In this document: positions 50,163 through 59,062 of the stretch, piece by piece
Layout: each line of letters opens with the position of its first letter
How positions within the stretch are numbered: the stretch's first letter is position 1
Assembly (NCBI GenBank): GCA_964410325.1
Contig: CAYPFN010000009.1
Location: forward strand, 6,411 to 70,410
Origin: CAAFZY01 sp964410325
GTDB taxonomy: Bacteria > Pseudomonadota > Alphaproteobacteria > RF32 > CAG-239
Reading direction: 5' to 3'
Length of the DNA stretch: 64,000 nucleotides
Translations under genes and position numbers: made by a program
The notes under the pieces: generated by a model
The model's input: only the letters and a program-made list of their open reading frames with translations
Databases searched by the model: none
Told to the model about the DNA's origin: nothing

Positions 50163-51488
50163 ATGGAAAAAATAAGTTCGCGCAAATTGGCAGATATCTT
50201 AAATGTCGCATCAGTTCCCGAAGATGCGGAAATTTCTGGCGTTTGTACCGATAGCCGAAAATGCGGGGCAAAAGATGTTTTTATTGCGCTCAAAGGCGAA
50301 AAATTCGATGGACATGATTTTGTGGCCGAAGTTATTGCCAAAGGTTGCCCGCTGGTTGTTGTTGAGCGTTTAATTCCCGCTGTACCTCGGGAAAAGCAGC
50401 TCGTTGTGGAAGATACGCTTCTAGCTTATGGCAAAATCGGCGCTTATAACCGTTCTTTGTTTAAAGGGATTGTTATCGGTCTGACCGGAAGTGCTGGTAA
50501 AACCACTGTTAAAGAAGAAATAAAATTTATCCTTTCGCATTTTGGTAAAGTTTATGCCACGCCGGGCAATCATAATAATTTTGTCGGCGTGCCAGAAAGC
50601 CTGTGCGGACTTGATATGAATGCTGATTTTGCCGTCATTGAAATGGGTATGAGTGCCACTGGAGAGATTTCGCGTTTGACGTCATATGTGCGTCCAGATA
50701 TTGCCATTGTGACCAATGTCTATCCGATGCACATTGAGTTTTTTAAAAATCTTCAGGGTATTGCTAAGGCAAAAGCTGAAATTTTTGAAGGTCTTACAGC
50801 CGGTGGTACGGCTATTATTAATGAAGATACTCATTTTGCCGATATTTTGTTGGCAAAAGCCGCAGAGGCAGGCGCAAGAGTTCTGACTTTTGGCCATGCG
50901 CATCATCCTGAAGTGGCGTTTTCTACGGCTGAAGAAGGGGAACATTATATTTATAACGCCTGGTGTGTTTTGACGGTTGTGTCGGTGTTAGGCTTAAATG
51001 TTAATCGGGCGGCGGCTCATATCAAAGATTTTGGCGCTTTGGACGGTCGTGGCCGAAGGCATTTACTGAAGCTTCCGGATAATAAAGGTTCTTATATCTT
51101 AATTGATGACAGTTATTCTGGCCAACCAGAAGCTATGAAACTGGCGTTGCAGGCTCTGGATAAAATGCAGGTTCACGGTCGGAAAATTGCCGTTTTAGGA
51201 AAAATGGCCGAATTAGGAGATTTTTCACGGCAGACGCATATTGAAATCGGCCGTGTTGTCGCGCAGACTTCGGTTGATATTGTTATCGGCGTATGTCCGG
51301 AAATGCAGGATATGCTGGCGCAACTGCCGCCACGGATAAAAACTTTTTATTTTGCGGACAAAACCCCGGTTTTGGCATTTTTATTAAATCAACTCTTGCA
51401 AAATGGCGATATTCTTCTTATAAAAGGAGCTAGATATTCTTCAAAATTATATCAGGTTGCGGAAGAACTGATTGAGCGGGGAAAATAA
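50163..51488 (+). CDS. murF: UDP-MurNAc-tripeptide:D-Ala-D-Ala ligase
   Basis: Adds D-Ala-D-Ala to the UDP-MurNAc-tripeptide, the last cytoplasmic step of the peptidoglycan precursor. It shows GVCTDSRKCGAKDVFIALKGEKFDGHDF, P-loop GLTGSAGKTTVKEE, TPGNHNNFVGVPESL, EMGMSATGEI and DDSYSGQPEAMKLAL. At 441 residues it is usual. It stands outside the mur-fts cluster, 17 bp after the hydrogenase, so they may share a transcript. Confidence 0.95.
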   Translation: MEKISSRKLADILNVASVPEDAEISGVCTDSRKCGAKDVFIALKGEKFDGHDFVAEVIAKGCPLVVVERLIPAVPREKQLVVEDTLLAYGKIGAYNRSLFKGIVIGLTGSAGKTTVKEEIKFILSHFGKVYATPGNHNNFVGVPESLCGLDMNADFAVIEMGMSATGEISRLTSYVRPDIAIVTNVYPMHIEFFKNLQGIAKAKAEIFEGLTAGGTAIINEDTHFADILLAKAAEAGARVLTFGHAHHPEVAFSTAEEGEHYIYNAWCVLTVVSVLGLNVNRAAAHIKDFGALDGRGRRHLLKLPDNKGSYILIDDSYSGQPEAMKLALQALDKMQVHGRKIAVLGKMAELGDFSRQTHIEIGRVVAQTSVDIVIGVCPEMQDMLAQLPPRIKTFYFADKTPVLAFLLNQLLQNGDILLIKGARYSSKLYQVAEELIERGK

Positions 51489-51491
51489 AAG

Positions 51492-51989
51492 ATGAAGTGT
51501 CCGTTTTGCGGCTGTGATGATACGATTGTTAAGGATTCGCGCAATACAGATGATAATTCGGCCGTCAGACGGCGGCGCGAGTGTCCGGAATGCGGATCGC
51601 GCTTTACGACTTTTGAGCGCGTACAGTTAAGGGAACTGATTGTTATTAAGAAAAACGGTGAACGAACGTTTTTTGACCGTGATAAACTGTACCGCTCTAT
51701 TGAACTGGCTGTGCGCAAACGACCTATTTCGCCAGAGCGAGTAGATAAGTTGGTCAATTATATTCAGCGACGTTTTGAAAGTTCGGGCGAAAGCGAAATT
51801 TCAACCGTGGATATTGGCGAAGCTGTTATGGATGCGCTTTCAAGGCTTGATCATATTGCTTATATTCGTTTTGCTTCGGTGTATAAAGATTTTAAAGAAA
51901 TAAAAGATTTTGAAAATTTTGTGGAAACGATTGATAAACTGGCTAAGCCGGTTTTAGAAACACATGATGAAAGTAAGAAGAATGACTAA
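51492..51989 (+). CDS. nrdR: Transcriptional repressor NrdR
   Basis: Nucleotide-sensing repressor of ribonucleotide reductase genes. The N-terminal zinc ribbon has CPFC and CPECGSRFTTFE. The ATP-cone follows (LIVIKKNGERTFFDRDKLYRSIELA). It has 165 residues. It is 3 bp after murF and overlaps nusB by 8 bp. nrd genes are not in the window. Confidence 0.96.
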   Translation: MKCPFCGCDDTIVKDSRNTDDNSAVRRRRECPECGSRFTTFERVQLRELIVIKKNGERTFFDRDKLYRSIELAVRKRPISPERVDKLVNYIQRRFESSGESEISTVDIGEAVMDALSRLDHIAYIRFASVYKDFKEIKDFENFVETIDKLAKPVLETHDESKKND

Positions 51990-52470
51990 GTTTGTATCAG
52001 AAAAAATCCGCCGCAAATCCGGAGCACGTTTGGCCGCGGTTCAGGCGACTTATATGATTGCATACGGCCAGTTGCCGGTCGATGAGGTGGTTAAAGATTT
52101 TGTAGAGGGCAAAGTTGGACGTTATGTCATTGACGAGGATTCGGTTAGCGAAAGCGAAGAAATGATTGAAGTTTCACCAATTGATGCTGTTTATTTCGAA
52201 AAACTGGTCAGAGGTGTTCACACAAGAAAGCAGGATTTGGAACAGTCTTTAACGCATTATCTGAATGAAAAATGGTCGTTCGAACGGATGAACGGCACAA
52301 TGCAGGCACTTTTGCTATGCGCGGTTTATGAACTGACCAGCACCATGGATATTGATACTAAAGTCCTGATTCAGGAATATGTTGATTTAGCTTATGCTTT
52401 TTTTGCTAAGAACGAACCTAAAATGGTTAATGCACTTTTGGATCAAATTGCACATGCTGTAAGGGAATAA
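51982..52470 (+). CDS. nusB: Transcription antitermination factor NusB
   Basis: All-helical RNA-binding factor acting with NusE/S10 on rRNA transcription. It shows KSGARLAAVQATYMIAYGQ, SFERMNGTMQALLLCAVYEL and VLIQEYVDLAYAFFAKNEPKMVNALLDQIA. ATG 51982 gives 162 residues and overlaps nrdR, as often seen in Alphaproteobacteria (where ribH may lie between). Confidence 0.93.
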   Translation: MTKFVSEKIRRKSGARLAAVQATYMIAYGQLPVDEVVKDFVEGKVGRYVIDEDSVSESEEMIEVSPIDAVYFEKLVRGVHTRKQDLEQSLTHYLNEKWSFERMNGTMQALLLCAVYELTSTMDIDTKVLIQEYVDLAYAFFAKNEPKMVNALLDQIAHAVRE

Positions 52471-52481
52471 TGGGGAAAGTC

Positions 52482-53018
52482 ATGAGTGTTTTAAAATTAT
52501 ATGAATATCCTCATCCAGTGTTGCATCAAAAAGCTGAGCGGGTTTTAGAGGTCAATGATGAGTTGCGCAAGTTTTTAGATGACATGCTGGAAACAATGTA
52601 TGCCGATAAAGGGGTTGGGTTGGCGGCACCGCAGGTTGGCGTGTCTAAGCGCATTATTGTGATTGATACCGAACAGCATGACGAAGAAGGAAATTATAAA
52701 CCAGGGAAGCCGATGTATTTAATTAATCCGGAAATTATTTATAAATCGGAAGAGATGATTTTGTTTTGTGAAGGCTGTCTGTCCGTACCAGGACAAAGCG
52801 CTGAGGTGGAGCGTCATCAGAAAATAAAAGTGCGTTATCTTGATTATGACGGCAAGGAATGCGAAATTGAAGCGGAAGATTACCCTGCCGTGGTTTTGCA
52901 GCACGAAATTGATCATCTGGACGGTATCCTTTATATTGACCGTTTAAGTCGTTTGAAGCGTAACATGCTTTTAAAAAAGCTTAAAAAATACCGTGCCGAA
53001 CAAGAAGATGAAGAATAA
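52482..53018 (+). CDS. def: Peptide deformylase
   Basis: Metalloenzyme removing the formyl group from nascent proteins. Motif 1 GVGLAAPQVG, motif 2 EGCLSVPG and motif 3 QHEIDHLDGILY (HExxH) are all intact. ATG 52482 is preferred because GGGGAAA lies just upstream; ATG 52470 is an alternative. It gives 178 residues. fmt is not adjacent. Confidence 0.96.
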   Translation: MSVLKLYEYPHPVLHQKAERVLEVNDELRKFLDDMLETMYADKGVGLAAPQVGVSKRIIVIDTEQHDEEGNYKPGKPMYLINPEIIYKSEEMILFCEGCLSVPGQSAEVERHQKIKVRYLDYDGKECEIEAEDYPAVVLQHEIDHLDGILYIDRLSRLKRNMLLKKLKKYRAEQEDEE

Positions 53019-53123
53019 TATCCCAAAGTTATCCCCTTGTATAAGAATCAAAGCTTTACATTTATGAGTTTGTGCTTAATCTTATAAAAGGTAAGCTAAT
53101 AAAGAATAAAAGGATATTATTAA

Positions 53124-53342
53124 ATGACACAAAATGCGCAAAATGATTTTTTAAATGATATTAAAAACAATAAAATTGCCGTAACGGTTTTTTTAATCAA
53201 TGGTGTAAAATTACAGGGCGTGATTACATGGTTTGACGATAATTCGCTCTTGTTAAGACGCGACGGGCACACCCAGCTAGTTTACAAACATGCGGTTTCA
53301 ACCATTATGCCCAATACAGCCGTTGATGTTGTTGAAGAATAA
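53124..53342 (+). CDS. hfq: RNA chaperone Hfq
   Basis: Hexameric Sm-like protein that pairs small RNAs with mRNAs. The 72 residues show Sm1 (VTVFLINGVKLQGVITWFDDNSLLLRR) and Sm2 (QLVYKHAVSTIMP). The usual C-terminal tail is very short, as in many Alphaproteobacteria. hflX follows 6 bp later in the same frame. Confidence 0.97.
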   Translation: MTQNAQNDFLNDIKNNKIAVTVFLINGVKLQGVITWFDDNSLLLRRDGHTQLVYKHAVSTIMPNTAVDVVEE

Positions 53343-53348
53343 TCCGAT

Positions 53349-54638
53349 TTGTTTGAATTTGAGCAAAACAAAAGGATAAAAGCCGGTATTATCTGTCCTT
53401 GCGTAATGGGCAAAAGCGGAGTCATGTCTTGGAAAAGCCGGCTGGCTGAGGCCGAAGGCTTAGCCTTAGCGATTAATCTTGATATATGCTGTAGCGAAAC
53501 GCCGCGTTTAAGGGAAATTAAACCGGCAACTTTTTTTAGCCGAAGTTTTATTGAAAATTTTAAAAAGAAAATTGAAGAAGCCGGCTTGGCTCTTGTGGTG
53601 GTCGATGCCGCGCTTTCACCTGTTCAGCAGCGTAATTTGGAAATGGTGCTGAAAGTTAAAGTCATTGATAGAACGGCGTTGATTCTGGAAATTTTTGGCG
53701 AACGAGCCAAAACCAGCGAAGGTAAATTACAGGTGGAGCTGGCTCATTTGACCTATCAGCGTTCGCGACTGGTCAGGAGTTGGACACACTTAGAACGTCA
53801 ACGCGGTGGCGCAGGCTTTTTGGGCGGTCCGGGAGAAAAGCAAATTGAAATTGACCGGCGCTTAATTGATGAAAAAATCATCAAAATCAAAAAAGAGTTA
53901 GAAAAAGTTAAGAGCACCCGCGAGCTACAGCGCGGCAATCGACGCAAAGTACCATACCCGGTAGCGGCCTTGGTGGGATATACCAATGCCGGAAAATCAT
54001 CATTGTTTAACCGGCTTTCCGGCAGCGCCGTAACGGCGGCGGATATGCTTTTTGCCACGCTTGATCCGACATTGCGCAAAGTCAGACTACCGTCGGGTCG
54101 GGAAATAATTATTTCGGATACAGTGGGCTTTATATCTGATTTGCCGCATGAACTGATTATGGCTTTTCGCTCTACCTTGGAAGAAGTTTTAGAAGCTGAC
54201 GTACTTATTCACGTGCGCGATATTGCAAATCCGGATACCGATTTGCAACGTCGTGATGTATTAAACGTTTTGGAGAATCTGGGTTTAAAAAACGTTGAAC
54301 AAGAAGATAATTATCTTGAAGTTTTGAATAAAATTGATTTATTGCCCTCGGAAGAACAAAATATTTTGACTGGGAAACTTAAAAACCAGACAAAAGGGAT
54401 TATATCCGTATCCGCTTTAACCGGGCAGGGGTGTCAGGCTTTGCTGGCGGCGCTTGACGAAAAAATATCCCGCGGTTGGAAAATTTATACCTTGTGCGTA
54501 AAAGTGGAAGACGGGCGGATGCAGGCTTGGCTCTATGAAAATTCGGAAGTCTTAGAGACAAAAGTTTCTGGCGGAAAAATTGACTTTGTCGTAAGAATGA
54601 CTGATGCTAATGCCCAAAAGTTAAGCAAAATATTGTAA
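53349..54638 (+). CDS. hflX: GTPase HflX, TTG start
   Basis: Ribosome-associated GTPase that splits stalled or heat-damaged ribosomes. The N-terminal domain has the glycine-rich GGAGFLGGPGEKQIEIDRR. The G domain has GYTNAGKSSLFN, DTVGFISDLPHELI and NKIDLL. It has 429 residues. The frame is the same as hfq, whose TAA at 53340 is followed by TCC GAT TTG, so the start must be TTG 53349 or a later codon. Order hfq-hflX is the common proteobacterial one. Confidence 0.93.
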   Translation: MFEFEQNKRIKAGIICPCVMGKSGVMSWKSRLAEAEGLALAINLDICCSETPRLREIKPATFFSRSFIENFKKKIEEAGLALVVVDAALSPVQQRNLEMVLKVKVIDRTALILEIFGERAKTSEGKLQVELAHLTYQRSRLVRSWTHLERQRGGAGFLGGPGEKQIEIDRRLIDEKIIKIKKELEKVKSTRELQRGNRRKVPYPVAALVGYTNAGKSSLFNRLSGSAVTAADMLFATLDPTLRKVRLPSGREIIISDTVGFISDLPHELIMAFRSTLEEVLEADVLIHVRDIANPDTDLQRRDVLNVLENLGLKNVEQEDNYLEVLNKIDLLPSEEQNILTGKLKNQTKGIISVSALTGQGCQALLAALDEKISRGWKIYTLCVKVEDGRMQAWLYENSEVLETKVSGGKIDFVVRMTDANAQKLSKIL

Positions 54639-54968
54639 AATAATTTGGCTTAAAAGGGCGGAACTATGAAAAAAACGGTTTTTACTTTTGCCAGCTACGG
54701 AAATTTCTGACTGCTGGTATACTCTGGATATAGCTATAAGTAAAAGCTTGAGGCTTTTATAGGACAGCCACAAAATGTTTTATTCAGCCAAATTTCATTC
54801 GTGGGTATTAGAAAACTATTACGACGTTGCCGGTATGCTTGTGATAAAAAGGCATGAACAGCTGGTGCTTATTTGCGCCACTAAGGTATGACGGAATGGG
54901 GAAACAGGCAGAACAAATGAATAGGGATTATAAAAATAACAGAAAAGGGCGTTTTTTTTATAATTATT
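54639..54968 (+). other. Gap after hflX with two microgene-like frames
   Basis: ATG 54666 has a ribosome-site-like GGCGGA and encodes MKKTVFTFASYGNF before a stop, like a truncated signal peptide. ATG 54775 opens a 38-residue frame (MFYSAKFHSWVLENYYDV, AGMLVIKRHEQLVLICATKV) to 54891, preceded by AGGACAG. A 7-bp hairpin TAAAAGC-ttgag-GCTTTTA lies between them (54741-54759). This looks like decayed genes at a mobile-element insertion site; neither frame is recognised. Confidence 0.35.
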
Positions 54969-55122
54969 GGCTCAATTATGATTAGCGTATGACAACATAA
55001 ATCCTTTCATATTATTAAAGTAGAATTGAGATATAAATTCTTACCAAATAATTTAGCAAGGATTTTTATCAATTTTGTTGAAATGATCTATCAATAAATC
55101 ATACACAAATCATAATTGAGCC
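54969..55122. mobile_element. 154-bp MITE-like element with perfect 8-bp target duplication
   Basis: Terminal inverted repeats of 24 bp (GGCTCAATTATGATTAGCGTATGA at 54969-54992 and its near complement at 55099-55122, 21 of 24 matching). Both sides are flanked by TAATTATT (54961-54968 and 55123-55130), an exact 8-bp duplication. It encodes no protein. A related end is at 43430-43482. The 8-bp duplication and GG-start ends suggest mobilisation by an IS1595-like or similar transposase; that assignment is a guess. Confidence 0.85.
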
Positions 55123-55178
55123 TAATTATTTTAAAATCTTTTGAATAAACCTCGAACAAAACTTTTAGAAAATATAAC

Positions 55179-55610
55179 TTATTTTTTAATTCGTTTCGCA
55201 AACAAAAACTTATCTATACCATTAATGGTGGCGATTTTTTTATTTTGTAAAATATTCGGCAGTTCAACCGTGCAAAAAACACTGCGCGGATCCGCACCAT
55301 CGACAAATGCCGTTACATTGCCACTGGCTGCGGCAATAAAGCGTCGGGATGCTTCACTCCATATGGTCATAACATCTTCTTTATCTGAAGTTCGTAAACT
55401 TTCAATCCCTAATTCTACCAATTTAGCACCGCATTCCGTATGCTCAATCAACATATTTCCAGGATTTTTCTTAACATAGGCAAATGCTTTTTCCCGATTA
55501 ATACTTGTCGGTTGAAAGCTAATACTATATACAACTATAGAGTTTTCATTTGATGAAACATCCAGTGTGCTAGCAATTTTCATACCTTCAGATAAAAGTT
55601 CTTTATTCAT
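55179..55610 (-). CDS. Unknown conserved-looking protein
   Basis: Protein of 143 residues, soluble, no signal peptide. I do not recognise the family. The most distinctive part is the second half: ASGNVTAFVDGADPRSVF, then TVELPNIL and a short basic tail. GGAG lies 7 nt before ATG 55610, which overlaps the HAD-hydrolase stop by 8 bp. Position as the last gene of a three-gene overlapping operon suggests a joint role with the HAD enzyme and metallophosphoesterase. The MITE lies 56 bp downstream of the stop. Confidence 0.6.
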   Translation of the reverse strand: MNKELLSEGMKIASTLDVSSNENSIVVYSISFQPTSINREKAFAYVKKNPGNMLIEHTECGAKLVELGIESLRTSDKEDVMTIWSEASRRFIAAASGNVTAFVDGADPRSVFCTVELPNILQNKKIATINGIDKFLFAKRIKK

Positions 55611-56277
55611 ATTCTTTCTCCAATGAAATACCATTTGGCAGATTTTGTAAAAGATATTTTTTTAATGTAAATTTTTCATCAATTAAAATTCCAGGCATAC
55701 CAGTACTTTTAGCCGCTTCTATATTATGCGGCGTATCATCAAGCATAATGCAGTCATATACGGAAACACCGATTTTTTCTGCTAGCAGGATAAGGGATTG
55801 CGGATTTCTCTTGGGATAGAAAACGCCGTTTTGTTCAGATGATGTGATATCATAACAGCGGATGCCCGCCTTCTCAAAATCAGCAACACTTTTTCCAAAA
55901 CGTTGGCGCAAAACATTATTTAAATGTTGTATATGGTTGTTAGTTAAAATAACCAATGGTTGGACTTTGGCTCGTCTGGCTAATGCCTGATATAACCCAT
56001 CATCTCTTGTTATATTGCCGTAATCAATCTTTTCAAACATTTTTTTGCAGAACATGTCAAAGTCATAATTAGCGTGTTGGCAAAGAGCTTTAATATAATT
56101 AAACATTCCCAGCTGATTTTTTGCAATTGTTTCTTCAGATATTTTTGCCTGAGTAGGTCCGTCAATTTTAACATCATAGCGATATGTTTCTTTTATGGCT
56201 GAGACAAGGCTTCCTATCGGCAATTGAGAAAACGGATACAAAACGCCGTCACAATCAATCAATAAAGTTTTAGGCAT
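55603..56277 (-). CDS. HAD-superfamily hydrolase (pyrimidine 5'-nucleotidase-like)
   Basis: HAD phosphatase of 224 residues. Motif I is DCDGVLYP, motif II LTNNH, motif III the Lys in YPKRNPQSL and motif IV LDDTPHNIEAA. The helical cap is of C1 type, as in Sdt1/Phm8-like nucleotidases. The substrate is probably a small phosphomonoester such as a nucleotide; not provable here. It overlaps the metallophosphoesterase by 8 bp upstream and the unknown gene by 8 bp downstream. Confidence 0.82.
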   Translation of the reverse strand: MPKTLLIDCDGVLYPFSQLPIGSLVSAIKETYRYDVKIDGPTQAKISEETIAKNQLGMFNYIKALCQHANYDFDMFCKKMFEKIDYGNITRDDGLYQALARRAKVQPLVILTNNHIQHLNNVLRQRFGKSVADFEKAGIRCYDITSSEQNGVFYPKRNPQSLILLAEKIGVSVYDCIMLDDTPHNIEAAKSTGMPGILIDEKFTLKKYLLQNLPNGISLEKEYE

Positions 56278-57394
56278 CTTTTCCAGCCTTCAAATTGATG
56301 ACCGTAATGTCAGAAGGTGCCAAAAGCCGCATTGGCGGTCCCCAATATCCAGCACCTCTGGTAATATAAAGTTTGTGGCCATTTTCAATATCATCATACA
56401 TGCCGGCCAAAAAGCCGTTAGCTTCTTTCGCTAAAAAATGGAACGGAAAAATCTGTCCGCCGTGAGTATGACCCGAAACTTGCAAATCAAATTTATTTTC
56501 TTCATCTTTAATTGTCCGTGGCGAATGCGACATAAGGATTTTATAGTTATCATCAGTAGCGCCAAACAGAGCCTTTTTATAATTAACGGTTGCCGAACTT
56601 GCATCAGGAACACCCGCCAAATAAATACCAGTCTGTTCTATTTCATTACCGGTATTATGCAGAACTTCAAAACCCATGTGCGTAAATTCAATCATCCACT
56701 TAATCGGCGCATTATAATATTCATGATTGCCGAAACTGAGATAAATTTTTTTAGCTTTGATTTTTTTTAGCTCCTCCATTTTTCCTTTCAGATTATCCGG
56801 CACATCATCAATTACATCGCCGACCAATAACACATAATCGGGATTTTGTTTGTTAATTTCCCCGATAATCTGCCGTATCTGCCACAAGGGCGTCGCGCGG
56901 TCAATGTGCAGGTCACTTGCCACAACAAGACGGGTATTTTCTTTAATCCGCTTATCTGTAATGTTGATATCCTTAACTGTCGGCGTTTTATTTGCCTCAT
57001 ATACACTGTACAAAGAAATCAGCAAAGCCAGAACAACCGTTATCAGATTATTACGGTGCAATAAGCGAACGTTATCCGGGCTTAAGTCGGAGTTATGGGA
57101 AACATAATAAACGATATACCATATAACATCGCGGAAAAATAAAAGCATAAACAAAATAAAGGCCAGTCCCATTAAAAAGTAGGAACCTTTGGCAATAACT
57201 GCATACGCTGTGCCATCCAGCCATTTATAGTTGCGGATTGTATGTAAAATCATCGGGCTGAACCAGGCAACAATCAGCAATATCAAAATCAGAAGTTTTG
57301 CCCATATCGGCAAATGACCATACCCCGCCAGCGTTTTATACGTAATCGCCAGACAAGCAAGCATGACAATCAGCATTGCAATAAAAAATCCCAT
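56270..57394 (-). CDS. Membrane-anchored metallophosphoesterase (YkuE-like)
   Basis: Protein of 374 residues. About four to five hydrophobic helices lie in the first 150 residues, then a calcineurin-like phosphoesterase domain. Its motifs are ASDLHID (D-x-H), LLVGDVIDD (GDxxD), SFGNHEYY (GNH) and SGHTHGGQIFP (GHTH), in the YkuE/LpxH-distant pattern. The metal site is complete. The catalytic side (cytoplasmic or periplasmic) is unclear. It is the first gene of the overlapping operon with the HAD hydrolase. Confidence 0.85.
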   Translation of the reverse strand: MGFFIAMLIVMLACLAITYKTLAGYGHLPIWAKLLILILLIVAWFSPMILHTIRNYKWLDGTAYAVIAKGSYFLMGLAFILFMLLFFRDVIWYIVYYVSHNSDLSPDNVRLLHRNNLITVVLALLISLYSVYEANKTPTVKDINITDKRIKENTRLVVASDLHIDRATPLWQIRQIIGEINKQNPDYVLLVGDVIDDVPDNLKGKMEELKKIKAKKIYLSFGNHEYYNAPIKWMIEFTHMGFEVLHNTGNEIEQTGIYLAGVPDASSATVNYKKALFGATDDNYKILMSHSPRTIKDEENKFDLQVSGHTHGGQIFPFHFLAKEANGFLAGMYDDIENGHKLYITRGAGYWGPPMRLLAPSDITVINLKAGKDA

Positions 57395-57483
57395 TTCCTC
57401 ACCTCTTTTGAAATAATATATATTTTATATCCTTATTTCGCAATAATATTTTTTACCATTGCAAATGTTTTTATAGCATGTAT

Positions 57484-58086
57484 TTAAATGATTGCGGTGG
57501 TAGCTTCAACAACAGAAGATTCTACAGCCGGTTTGCGGCGATAGCAGCGTTTGCGCTTAACGACAGTAATATTTTCTGCCAGAGGCTTATCGTTGCTTTC
57601 ATTTGCAACGTCGGCCTCCGCCTGTGGCTGAACTTCAATAACCTTAAATGCTTTTTTCGGAGTTGTTTTCAAAGTCTTTTCGGAAGTTTTCTTTTGTTCG
57701 GCAACAATAGTTGACGAATTTTCAAAAGTTTCGCTGGTTTGCGGATTTTCACCGATGCTTTTTGTTGCAGTATTTTCTTGGAGATCGTCCTGAGTTTTAT
57801 TATCATTTTGTGTAATTGCTGCTGGCGCATTTTCGGCGCGAGCGTTTTTCCGTTCATTAATTTCAGTAACGATTTTACGATAATGCTCGGCATATTGCCG
57901 ATAAATTTCCATTTCAATATAATCGCCAGAACCATGGGCTTCTTTAGCCAGTTCATTATACCTTTTGATTAAATCCAATGCCGTGCCACTGACTTTGCCG
58001 GCCGGACTGATACTGTCAAACTTGTAATTAAGCGAATAGGCGTTGCTGTTGCCGCCATTGCCACGGAATTTGCTATTTTTTTTCAT
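57484..58086 (-). CDS. DUF4167 family protein
   Basis: Alphaproteobacterial family of unknown function. The conserved part is residues 1-75: LNYKFDSISPAGKVSGTALDLIKRYNELAKEA, then YIEMEIYRQYAEHYRKIV. The rest is low-complexity (Thr, Glu, Asn) with a basic patch (VVKRKRCYRRKP). It usually follows prfA-prmC; here it follows prmC by 118 bp, and prfA is absent. It is a good taxonomic marker for the class. Confidence 0.88.
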   Translation of the reverse strand: MKKNSKFRGNGGNSNAYSLNYKFDSISPAGKVSGTALDLIKRYNELAKEAHGSGDYIEMEIYRQYAEHYRKIVTEINERKNARAENAPAAITQNDNKTQDDLQENTATKSIGENPQTSETFENSSTIVAEQKKTSEKTLKTTPKKAFKVIEVQPQAEADVANESNDKPLAENITVVKRKRCYRRKPAVESSVVEATTAII

Positions 58087-58204
58087 GTTTTATACAACCA
58101 TATCGTAAGCTTAAAGCTTGGGTTAAAATATTAAAGAATAAAATGAAAAACGGCATTTCTTACAAAAAACGTATGCCAACGATTGAATAATAGCCATTTT
58201 TTTT

Positions 58205-59062
58205 TCAAATGCAATCCTTTTTTCGAAAAATAATACATCTTTCTCTGCCAGTTAAATCCGGAAGTGTTTGAAGATGTTCAAACGGCTGTCGCGTAAAGAT
58301 TTCAATAATATCCTTTGCCTGATTAATACCGCTTTCCAATAAGATAAATCCGCCGTTGCAAAGCAGAGCAGGAGAAAGTTCGGCAATTCGCCGATAACTT
58401 TCCAAGCCGTCCTTGCCGCCGTCTAAAGCCAGCCTCGGGTCATAATCCTTAACTTCTTTATCCAGCAGATTAATCTCAACATTGGGGATATAAGGCGGAT
58501 TAGATACAATCATGTCAAACGGAGCGCTTGGCGCCATAAAGTCAGTGGCAAACCAGTCGGTTTGATAAAATTGGGCTTGTTGTAATGGAATGTTGAGAGC
58601 TACCTGATTTTGCCGGGCAATTTTCAATGCGGCGGCTGATTTATCAATGCCCGTTCCGCAAAGTGTCGGAAAATCTTTCAACAGCGAGAGCAGAATACAG
58701 CCAGAACCTGTTCCCATATCCAATATGGAATGAACGGAATGCCGCCGGATTAAATCGGCCGCCGCCATCACCAGAATTTCCGTATCTGGCCGTGGCGATA
58801 ACACATTTTCGCTGACTATAAAATCATATTTATAAAAGGCCTTATGTCCGATAATTTTATCTAAAGGTTTATGTTTTAAGCGTTCGGCGATCATCATATC
58901 AAGTTTTTGTTCTGCTGTTTCCGATAAAAAAACGGCATCTGTTACTTCATCGGCCTGAATATTTGCCACCGCCGCAATCAATAATCGGGCTTCCAGCCGC
59001 GGCGAAGAAATTTTTGCCTGAATAAGTTTGCAGATTGTTTTTTCATATACAGAATCGGACAT
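58205..59062 (-). CDS. prmC: Release factor glutamine methyltransferase PrmC
   Basis: SAM-dependent enzyme that methylates the GGQ glutamine of RF1 and RF2. It has an N-terminal helical domain and the hallmark VLSPRPDTEIL, SAM motif ILDMGTGSGCILLSL and catalytic NPPYIPNVE. It has 285 residues. ATG 59062 directly follows the rpoH stop (TAAATG), so they are translationally linked, an uncommon pairing. Confidence 0.95.
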   Translation of the reverse strand: MSDSVYEKTICKLIQAKISSPRLEARLLIAAVANIQADEVTDAVFLSETAEQKLDMMIAERLKHKPLDKIIGHKAFYKYDFIVSENVLSPRPDTEILVMAAADLIRRHSVHSILDMGTGSGCILLSLLKDFPTLCGTGIDKSAAALKIARQNQVALNIPLQQAQFYQTDWFATDFMAPSAPFDMIVSNPPYIPNVEINLLDKEVKDYDPRLALDGGKDGLESYRRIAELSPALLCNGGFILLESGINQAKDIIEIFTRQPFEHLQTLPDLTGRERCIIFRKKDCI

